This document shows positions 6,562 through 13,100 of a DNA stretch of 13,851 nucleotides, piece after piece (the first letter of the stretch is position 1; the number at the start of each line of letters is the position of its first letter). The notes under the pieces are model-generated. The model was not told where the DNA came from. It did no database searches and saw only the letters and a program-made list of their open reading frames with translations. Location of the stretch: contig JBFWWZ010000057.1 in assembly GCA_050245915.1 (NCBI GenBank), positions 1-13,851 on the forward strand. The letters run 5' to 3'. The position numbers and the translations under genes are program-made. Origin of the DNA: JBDSKH01 sp050245915. Its GTDB lineage: Bacteria; Actinomycetota; Actinomycetes; Actinomycetales; Microbacteriaceae.

Positions 6562-6570
6562 ATTGTGGAC
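6556..6570. promoter_or_regulatory. Candidate IclR operator GTCCA-N5-TGGAC
   Basis: GTCCATATTGTGGAC is a perfect 5-bp inverted repeat around TATTG, a size and form usual for IclR-family sites. It covers the regulator's own start codon (6561), so binding could limit its expression. A further GTGGAC half-site (6644-6649) lies next to the predicted transcription start of the CoA-transferase operon. Confidence 0.45.
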
Positions 6571-6605
6571 GCCCGCGCGCCCAACCGCCACATGCCGACC
6601 GAACT

Positions 6606-6634
6606 TTGACAGCATCCAGAAGCCCTCCTAGCGT
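6606..6634 (+). promoter_or_regulatory. Sigma-70-type promoter for the CoA-transferase/thiolase operon
   Basis: A consensus -35 box TTGACA (6606-6611) is followed after exactly 17 bases by TAGCGT (6629-6634), a fair -10 box. Transcription should start near 6641, within CCACGTGG (6640-6647), leaving a leader of about 20 bases with GGGAG (6652-6656) before ATG 6661. The overlapping palindromes GTGATCAC (6633-6640) and CCACGTGG lie between the -10 box and the start point, where a regulator could act. Confidence 0.6.
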
Positions 6635-6660
6635 GATCACCACGTGGACAAGGGAGTTCG

Positions 6661-7383
6661 ATGGCCACCAAGATCTGGCCCACCGCCGCCGAGGCGATCG
6701 CCGGCACCGTCACCGACGGCATGACCATCGCCGTCGGCGGGTTCGGGCTGTCCGGGATCCCGACGAACCTGATCCGCGCGCTGCGCGACACGGGCGCGAC
6801 AGACCTCGTCGTCGTCAGCAACAACATGGGCGTCGACGGCAAAGGCCTCGGGTTGCTGCTCGAAGGCGGGCAGGTGCGCAAGGTGCTGTCGTCGTACGTC
6901 GGGGAGAACAAGCTGTTCGCCGAGCAGTACCTGAGCGGTGCGCTCGAGGTCGAGTTCGTGCCGCAGGGCACGCTTGCGGAGCGGTTGCGCGCGGGCGGGG
7001 CCGGCATCCCGGCGTTCTTCACGCCCACCGGCGTCGGCACCCCGATTGCCGAAGGGAAAGAGGAGCAGACCTTCTCCACGCCCGCCGGAGACGTCCGCGC
7101 GATCATGGAGCGCGGCATCGTCGCCGACGTCGCCCTCGTCAAAGCCCACCAGGCGGACGCCGCCGGCAACCTGCGCTACCGCCTCACCGCCCGCAACTTC
7201 AACCCGCTCGTCGCGACCGCCGGCCGGCTGACCCTCGCCGAGGCGGAGGAGATCGTCGACGGCGGCTACCTCGACCCGAACGAGATCCACACGCCGGGCA
7301 TCTTCGTGCAGCGTGTCGTCGAGGTGGAGGACACGACGAAGGACATCGAGCAGCGGACCGTCCGCCCGAGGGAGGCATCCTGA
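6661..7383 (+). CDS. scoA: 3-oxoacid CoA-transferase, subunit A
   Basis: The alpha subunit of a two-subunit family I CoA-transferase, which moves CoA from succinyl-CoA to acetoacetate (or 3-oxoadipate in PcaIJ-type enzymes). The 240-residue length is usual. Family marks are the CoA-binding GGFGLSGIP (26-34), VVSNNMGVDGKGLGLLLE (51-68), SSYVGENKLFAEQYLSGALE (77-96), PQGTLAERLRAGGAGIPAFF (101-120), TPTGVGT (121-127) and RNFNPL (178-183), closing with HTPGIFVQRVV (210-220). GGGAG four bases upstream and the divergent promoter fix the start. Its TGA shares bases with the ATG of subunit B (TGATG, 7381-7385). Sequence alone does not separate ScoA from PcaI; the thiolase type downstream favours acetoacetate. 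Confidence 0.85.
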   Translation: MATKIWPTAAEAIAGTVTDGMTIAVGGFGLSGIPTNLIRALRDTGATDLVVVSNNMGVDGKGLGLLLEGGQVRKVLSSYVGENKLFAEQYLSGALEVEFVPQGTLAERLRAGGAGIPAFFTPTGVGTPIAEGKEEQTFSTPAGDVRAIMERGIVADVALVKAHQADAAGNLRYRLTARNFNPLVATAGRLTLAEAEEIVDGGYLDPNEIHTPGIFVQRVVEVEDTTKDIEQRTVRPREAS

Positions 7384-8018
7384 TGTGGACGCGTGACGAG
7401 ATGGCGGCCCTCGCCGCCGAAGAGCTCGAAGACGGTCAGTACGTGAACCTCGGCATCGGCATCCCGACGCTCGTCGCGAACCATCTGCCACCGGGGGTGA
7501 GCGTCACGCTGCAGAGCGAGAACGGCATCCTGGGCATGGGGCCGTTCCCGTACGAGGGCGACGAGGATCCCGACCTGATCAACGCGGGCAAGCAGACCGT
7601 GACGTTGCTGCCGGGCGCCTCGATCTTCGACTCGGCGACCTCGTTCGGGATGATCCGCGGCGGGCACGTCGCCACCGCGGTGCTCGGCGCGCTGCAGGTG
7701 TCGCAGCACGGCGACCTCGCCAACTGGACCATCCCCGGCAAGCTCGTGAAAGGCATGGGCGGCGCGATGGACCTCGTCGCCGGCACCCCGCACGTCATCG
7801 TCGTCACCGAGCACGTCGCCAAAGACGGCTCGCCCAAGATCGTCGCGGAGTGCGACCTGCCGCTGACCGGCGTCGGCGTCGTCGACCGCATCATCAGCGA
7901 CCGGGCCGTCTTCGACGTCACCCCGGACGGGCTCGTGCTTCGCCGGATGGCTCCCGGCGAAACCGTCGAAGAACTGCGTACGCTCACCGGAGCGGACTTC
8001 AAGGAGGACCTCACATGA
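7383..8018 (+). CDS. scoB: 3-oxoacid CoA-transferase, subunit B
   Basis: The catalytic beta subunit that pairs with the preceding gene's product. The 211 residues show DGQYVNLGIGIPTLVANHLP (17-36), then the catalytic segment LQSENGILGMG (43-53). Its glutamate (E46) is the residue that forms the enzyme-CoA thioester in this family. KQTVTLLPGASIFDSATSFG, MIRGGHVATAVLGALQVS, LANWTIPGKLVKGMGGAMDL and HVIVVTEHVAKDGSPKIV follow in the usual order, ending in a short Asp/Lys tail. The frame is open far upstream, but ATG 7383 is preceded by GAGGGAGG (7368-7375), seven bases away, and overlaps the stop of subunit A by one base. It overlaps the thiolase start by ATGA. Equal subunit levels through coupled translation are likely. 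Confidence 0.88.
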   Translation: MWTRDEMAALAAEELEDGQYVNLGIGIPTLVANHLPPGVSVTLQSENGILGMGPFPYEGDEDPDLINAGKQTVTLLPGASIFDSATSFGMIRGGHVATAVLGALQVSQHGDLANWTIPGKLVKGMGGAMDLVAGTPHVIVVTEHVAKDGSPKIVAECDLPLTGVGVVDRIISDRAVFDVTPDGLVLRRMAPGETVEELRTLTGADFKEDLT

Positions 8019-9193
8019 CCGTCGTCATCGCCGGCTACGCCCGCACCCCGTTCACCAAGTTCACCGGCCAGCTCGCCACCGAGTCCGCCGCGAAGCTCGG
8101 CGCGCACGCGCTGACGGCGGCGCTCGCCCGCGCCGGCGTGAAACCCGACGAGGTGCAGCGGGTGTTCGCCGGGCAGGTGATCCTCGGGGGGTCGGGGCAG
8201 AACCCGGCGCGCCAGGCCGCGGTCGGGGCGGGCATCCCGCTGACCGTCCCCGCGATGACCATCAACATCGTGTGCCTCTCCGGCATGGAGGCAGTGGCTG
8301 CCGCCGTCGACCTGATCGACAAAGGCGACGCCGACATCGTGGTCGCCGTCGGCCAGGAGTCGATGAGCCTCGCCCCGCACGCCCTGATCGGCTCGCGCGC
8401 CGGCAAGAAGTACGGCGCCATGGAACTGGTCGACCTCATCGACCACGACGGGCTGGTCGACTCCTTCGACCGCATCTCGATGGGCGCGCTCACCGAGAAC
8501 GGCAACGGCGGGCTCGGCATCGACCGGGCGAGTCAGGATGCCGTGGCGGCCGCGTCGCACCAGAACGCCGCGAAATCCCGCGACTTCCACGCCGGCGAGA
8601 TCGAGCCGTACACGGTGTCGTCGCGCCGGGGCGATGTGATCGTGGCCGAGGACGACGGCGTGCGCGAGGACACCACCGTCGAGACGCTCGCCGCGCTGAA
8701 GCCGGCGTTCGCGAAAGAGAACGGCACCATCACCGCCGGTAACGCCTCGCAGATCACCGATGGCGCCGCGGCGCTGGTGCTGATGTCGGCATCCGTCGCT
8801 GCTGCCCGAGGGGTGAAGCCGCTGGCGGAGGTCGTCGCGCATGCGCTCGTCGCCGGGCCGGACACCTCGCTCCACTCGCAGCCGGCGAACGCGATCGGCG
8901 CCGCCCTCGCGAAGGCGGGTCTGAAAGCCTCGGACCTCGTCGCCGTCGAGATCAACGAGGCGTTCGCGTCGGTCGCCGTGCAGTCGGCGAAGGAGCTCGG
9001 CGTCTCGCTCGACATCGTCAACCCGCACGGAGGGGCGATCGCGCTCGGCCACCCGATCGGGGCCTCCGGGGCACGTCTCACCGGAACCCTGGCGCGGCAG
9101 CTGCAAGCGGCGGGCGCGGGCTCGCTCGGCGCGGCGGCGTTGTGCGGCGGTGGCGGTCAGGGCTCGGCGCTGATCCTTCGTTCTGTTGGTTGA
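8015..9193 (+). CDS. atoB: Acetyl-CoA acetyltransferase (thiolase)
   Basis: A 392-residue thiolase that would cleave acetoacetyl-CoA with CoA into two acetyl-CoA, or the reverse. The active-site set is complete: nucleophile Cys87 in TINIVCLSGMEA (82-93), NEAF (314-317), His346 in GHPIGASGAR (345-354) and Cys377 in ALCGGGGQG (375-383). AAGGAGG (8001-8007) lies seven bases before ATG 8015, which overlaps the subunit B stop as ATGA. The sequence resembles acetoacetyl-CoA thiolases of the AtoB/PhaA kind more than the 400-residue PcaF type, whose usual N-terminal and QMN...GW signatures I do not see. With the CoA-transferase it forms a short acetoacetate (ketone body) degradation pathway. The final Gly codon and the TGA (9191-9193) belong to a repeat element. 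Confidence 0.88.
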   Translation: MTVVIAGYARTPFTKFTGQLATESAAKLGAHALTAALARAGVKPDEVQRVFAGQVILGGSGQNPARQAAVGAGIPLTVPAMTINIVCLSGMEAVAAAVDLIDKGDADIVVAVGQESMSLAPHALIGSRAGKKYGAMELVDLIDHDGLVDSFDRISMGALTENGNGGLGIDRASQDAVAAASHQNAAKSRDFHAGEIEPYTVSSRRGDVIVAEDDGVREDTTVETLAALKPAFAKENGTITAGNASQITDGAAALVLMSASVAAARGVKPLAEVVAHALVAGPDTSLHSQPANAIGAALAKAGLKASDLVAVEINEAFASVAVQSAKELGVSLDIVNPHGGAIALGHPIGASGARLTGTLARQLQAAGAGSLGAAALCGGGGQGSALILRSVG

Positions 9194-9222
9194 GTAGCCC
9201 GCGAAGCGGGCGTATCGAAACC
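9188..9222 (+). repeat. REP-like element at the thiolase stop codon
   Basis: GGTTGAGTAG...CGTATCGAAACC, 35 bases, with a perfect CCCGC-GAA-GCGGG hairpin (9198-9210). Its bases 4-6 are the thiolase TGA. It pairs in opposite orientation with the copy at 9311, 88 bases on, between two convergent operons. Confidence 0.9.
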
Positions 9223-9267
9223 AGGTGCGAGTGCCCGTTCCACCGAGCGGTTGTGGTCGACGGCCGA

Positions 9268-9280
9268 GGACATAATGTCC
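9268..9280. repeat. 13-bp palindrome between the two repeat copies
   Basis: GGACATAATGTCC is a perfect palindrome (GGACAT, central A, ATGTCC) in the 88-base spacer between the inverted repeats, an unusually AT-rich centre for this window. It lies between convergent genes, so a promoter-linked operator is not expected. It may be chance or part of a larger repeat unit. Confidence 0.35.
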
Positions 9281-9310
9281 GCGGTGGTCGATGTCAGCCG
9301 CTCGACGGCT

Positions 9311-9343
9311 GGTTTCGATACGCCACTACGCGGCTACTCAACC
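9311..9343 (-). repeat. REP-like element, inverted partner of the 9188 copy
   Basis: GGTTTCGATACG...CGGCTACTCAACC is the reverse complement of the family consensus, but its central hairpin is degraded (CTA in place of the usual TTC loop, stem imperfect). It ends ten bases before the nei2 stop. With the 9188 copy it could form a bidirectional stem between the convergent thiolase and nei2 transcripts. Confidence 0.85.
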
Positions 9344-9352
9344 GGCACGGGA

Positions 9353-10126
9353 CTACCGCTGGCAGTTCGGGCACCACGTGACGGTGCGCTCCTGCAGGTC
9401 ACGGCCGAGCTCGCCGCCGAGCAGCTTCGTGCCGCACCGCCGGCAGGGCCGGCCCCGTCGTCCGTAGACCCACGAGGTCTGCCCGGGGCGCAGGTCACCC
9501 GTCGTGGAACGCACCCAGCGGTCTTTGTTGGCCTGCAGCATCCGCTCGGCGAGGTCGACGAACGGCTCGAGCTCGACCGTCGACACCGGGCGCGTCGGCA
9601 GCACGCCCCGCAGAAAGCACAGCTCGTTCGCGTACACGTTGCCGATGCCGGCGAGGTTCCGCTGGTCGAGGGCGGCGACGAAGATCGGGTCGTCGGGCGC
9701 GGCGGCGAGACGCTCGACCGCGAGCGCGGCGTCCCAGTCCGGCCCCAGTAGGTCGGGGCCGAGGTGCCCGACGACGGTGTCCTCGTCTTCGCGGCGGAGG
9801 AGTTCCGTGATGCCGAGCTCGAACCCGACGCTGACGATGTCCGCGGTGGTGAGCACCGCACGTGCCTGGTACGCCGGCCGCTTCCACGGCGTGCCGGGCG
9901 CGTAGGTGCGCCATGCGCCCTCCATCTTGAGGTGCGTGTGCAGCGTGTAGTCGCCGATCCGGTGCAGCAGGTGCTTGCCGCGTGACACGACCTCGTGCAC
10001 CGTCTCGCCGGTGAGGTCGGACGTCGCGAACGCCGGCACCCGCAACTCGAAGTCGGTCAGCACCGCGCCGGCGAGCGCCGCGTTCTGCAGCTGCGCCGTC
10101 TTGTAGACGGTGTCGCCCTCGGGCAT
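9353..10126 (-). CDS. nei2: Fpg/Nei-family DNA glycosylase (Nei2-like endonuclease VIII)
   Basis: A 257-residue bifunctional DNA glycosylase/AP lyase of base excision repair. It begins MPEGDTVYKT, with the Pro2 nucleophile and Glu3 of the family. The conserved lysine lies in SRGKHLLHR (K51). The helix-two-turn-helix is QRNLAGIGNVYANELCFLRG (155-174). A zinc finger with Cys228, Cys231, Cys252 and Cys255 ends the protein. PEGDTV rather than PELPEV points to the Nei branch, acting mainly on oxidised pyrimidines. ATG 10126 follows the lhr stop by only six bases, so the two are co-transcribed; mycobacteria have the same lhr-nei order (Rv3296-Rv3297). This supports a shared DNA-repair role. The product is complete and nothing looks damaged. 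Confidence 0.92.
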   Translation of the reverse strand: MPEGDTVYKTAQLQNAALAGAVLTDFELRVPAFATSDLTGETVHEVVSRGKHLLHRIGDYTLHTHLKMEGAWRTYAPGTPWKRPAYQARAVLTTADIVSVGFELGITELLRREDEDTVVGHLGPDLLGPDWDAALAVERLAAAPDDPIFVAALDQRNLAGIGNVYANELCFLRGVLPTRPVSTVELEPFVDLAERMLQANKDRWVRSTTGDLRPGQTSWVYGRRGRPCRRCGTKLLGGELGRDLQERTVTWCPNCQR

Positions 10127-10132
10127 CAGAAC

Positions 10133-13100
10133 TCAGCCACGCAGCCGCAGCCCCTGCGGCGTCGGCGCGAATCCTGATGCCGCCAAGGCATCGCCGAGCG
10201 GGGTGCCGACCGCGAACACGCCGTCGATCTTCTCGACGCGCATCCGCCCGCCGGTGCGGCGAACGGTGTCCGCCAGCGACTGGGCGGCCACGGGATGCAG
10301 CGCCTCGTCGCCGAGGAAGTTCAGCACCGTCTTGCCGCCGCGCTCCACGAACAGGCCCAGGGCGCCGTCCACCAGCACGACGAGCGCCCCCGCTTTGCGT
10401 CCCGGCCGGTGGCCACCGTGGCGTTCGTCGTCGAGGGCGGGCCAGCCGAGTGCGGCGCCATACGGGTTCGCCGGATCGGTGGCTGCCAGGGTGAGCGCGA
10501 CCGGCGGCACCCGGTGGTCGAGCCTGTCGAGACTCTGAGCGTCGGCGGCCACGGTGCGCAGCCGGTCGACGGTCGCCGGGGTCGCGAACTGGGCCGCACC
10601 GAGCCCCTCGATGAAGTAGCCGCGCCGCGTGCGCCCGGTCTCCTCCAGCCCGCTGAGCACCTTGTAGGCGGTGGCGAACCCGCCGGTGACGCCCTCCGAC
10701 ATGACGGCCCCGCGGGTGACGACGCCGTGTCGTTCGAGCAGGCCCTCGGCCATCGCGGTCGCGCGCACGGTGGCGCTCGCGTCCGGTGCCGGCAGCAGGC
10801 TCCAGCGGCCGGCGACCGTCGGCGGGGCGGTCGCGGCGAGGGATGCCGCCACGGCGCGAGCTGCCGACGCACGGCCGCGTCCGCGCAGCGCCCGGCTCGG
10901 CGGCGTCGCGCGCGGCCGGGTGGTGGTCGCCCCGAGCCGGGAGCGCAGCGGAGCGAGGGTGTCGTTGCTCACCAGCCCACCCCAGGTCAGGTCCCACAGG
11001 GCGGTGGCCAGGTCGCGATCGTCGACCGCGCCCGTGACCGACAACGCCGTCGCCAGCTGCCGGAAGAAGAACGCCCCTCCGCCCGCCAGAGCATCGATGA
11101 TGCGGCCGTGCAGCTCGGTCTGATCGGTGAGCGCCGGCTCCGCCAGCGTGAGTGCGGCCGTGTCGGCAAGGTGCAGCGCCACCCAGCCGTCGCCTCCGCT
11201 CAGTTCGCCGCGCCCCGACCACAGCACCTCGCCGGTGGTCGTCAGCTCGTCGAGCATCGCCGGGCTGTAGTCGCGGACGCGCGCGGGCAGCACCAGGCTC
11301 TCCCAGCTGGATGCCGGCAGCGGCACCCCGGCGAGCTGGTCGATCACCGTCACCAGGCCATCGACACCGCGCAGCGGTTTCGCGATGTGCTGCCACTCCG
11401 GCAGGAAACGGCCGAGCGTCAGCTGCGGAACGGGTTCCACCTCCGACCGGAGCGCGGCGAGAGAACGGGAGCGGAGGCGGCGGAGCACCTCGGCGTCCAC
11501 CCACTCCGTGCCGGTCGCCCCCGGCCGGAACTCCCCTTCCACCACACGGCGGTCGGATGCCAGCCGGCGCAGCGCATCGGTCACGATCGCGACGCCCAGG
11601 CCCAGGCGGGTCGCGGCATCCTGGGCGGTGAAGGGGCCGTGGGTGCGCACGTAGCGGCTGACGAGGTCGCCGACCGGATCGGCGACCGGGTCGAGGAACG
11701 CGGTGGGGACACCGTGGGGGAGCGGCACCCCGAGGGCGTCGCGCAGGCGGGAGGCGTCTTCGATGACGGCCCAGCGGTCCTGGCCTGCGATGGTGGCGCG
11801 CAGGACGCGGTTGGCTCGCGCGAAGTCGGCGAGGATCTCGGGGGCGGGTCTCGATACACCGCCTTCGGCGGCACTCGACCAGCGGGCTTCCAGCTCGTCG
11901 ATAGAGAGGGGGCCCAGGATGCGGAGCAGGTCGATGAGGCCCTCGTCGCCTTTCGCCTTGCGGTCGGGGTCGAGGCGCTGCAGTTCGAGTTCGGTCTGCT
12001 CGATCACCTTCGGATCGAGCAGTTCGCGCAGCTCGGCGCGTCCCAGCAGCTCGGCGAGCAGCGTGGGATCGAGCGACAGCGCCGCCGCCCGCCGCTCTGC
12101 CAGCGGCGAATCGCCCTCGTACATGAACGCGGCCACGTACCCGAACAGCAGCGAGCGCGCGAACGGCGACGGCGACTCGGTCTCGACCTCGACGAGCCGC
12201 ACCTTCCGGGCGGCGATGTCGGAGGTCAGGCTTGCGAGCGCGGGGAGGTCGTAGACGTCCTGCAGCACCTCGCGCACCGTCTCGAGGATGATCGGGAAGC
12301 TCGGGTACTTGCGCGCCACCTCGAGCAGCTGCGCGCTGCGCTGGCGCTGCTGCCAGAGCGGCGACCTGCGCGCGGGGTTGTACCGCGGCAGCAGCAGCGC
12401 GCGCGCCGCCGACTCGCGGAACCGCGATGCGAACAGCGCCGAGCCGCCCACCTCCTGGGTGACGAGCTCTTCGAGCTCGTCTTTCTCGAACACGAACAGG
12501 TCGGCGCCCGGAGGTTCGGCATCGGTCTCGGGCAGGCGCACCACGATGCCGTCGTCTCCCGCCATCGCCGACCCGTCGACGCCGAGGCGCTCGCGGATCC
12601 GTGCCGCGACGGCGAGCGCCCACGGCGCGTGCACGGGGGTGCCGTGCGGCGAGTGCAGCACGAGCCGCCAATCGCCGAGCTCGTCGCGGAACCGTTCGAC
12701 GAGCAGAGTCGTGTCGGTCGGCACGGTGCCGGTGTGCTGCTTCTGTTCCTGCACGAAGCGCTTCAGGTTGTCGACGGCCCAGCCATCGAGACCAGCGTCG
12801 CGCAGCCGCTGGTCGAGTGCCTCCGAAGGCGGTGTATCGAGACCAGACACCCCCGCGAGCTCCCCCGCGAACGCCCCGATCGCCGTGCCGAGCTCGGCGG
12901 GCCGCCCCAGCCCATCCCCTTTCCAGAACGGCACACGTCCCGGCTGCCCGAAGGCGGGGGTCACCAGCACGCGATCGGAGGTGATCTCCTCGATGCGCCA
13001 CGAGGTGGCCCCGAGCGCGAACACGTCGCCGACCCGGGATTCGTACACCATCTCCTCGTCGAGTTCGCCGACGCGACGGGCCCCCTCAGCGGAACCGACG

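Noticed and set aside
6562..6615. Longer N-terminus for the IclR regulator
   Set aside because: It would run across the candidate operator and into the -35 box of the divergent operon, and exceeds the usual family length.
6606..7382. Reading frame of CoA-transferase subunit B extended far upstream
   Set aside because: This part is the off-frame reading of subunit A; ATG 7383 has a good ribosome site and the family's usual length.
7850..8014. Longer thiolase start
   Set aside because: The upstream part is off-frame reading of subunit B; AAGGAGG at 8001-8007 and the ATGA overlap fix ATG 8015.
8015..9193. PcaF (beta-ketoadipyl-CoA thiolase)
   Set aside because: PcaF-type signatures are not apparent and no other protocatechuate-pathway gene is present, though an IclR regulator and CoA-transferase would also fit that pathway; kept as an alternative only.
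9142..9381. Plus-strand small open frame across the repeat pair
   Set aside because: It begins off-frame inside the thiolase gene and its sequence is a translation of the two repeats.
9495..13001. Minus-strand open frame of 1168 codons overlapping lhr and nei2
   Set aside because: It is the shifted frame of lhr and nei2. Its product is almost entirely Arg/Ala/Gly/Pro with no domain, as expected for off-frame reading of GC-rich coding DNA.
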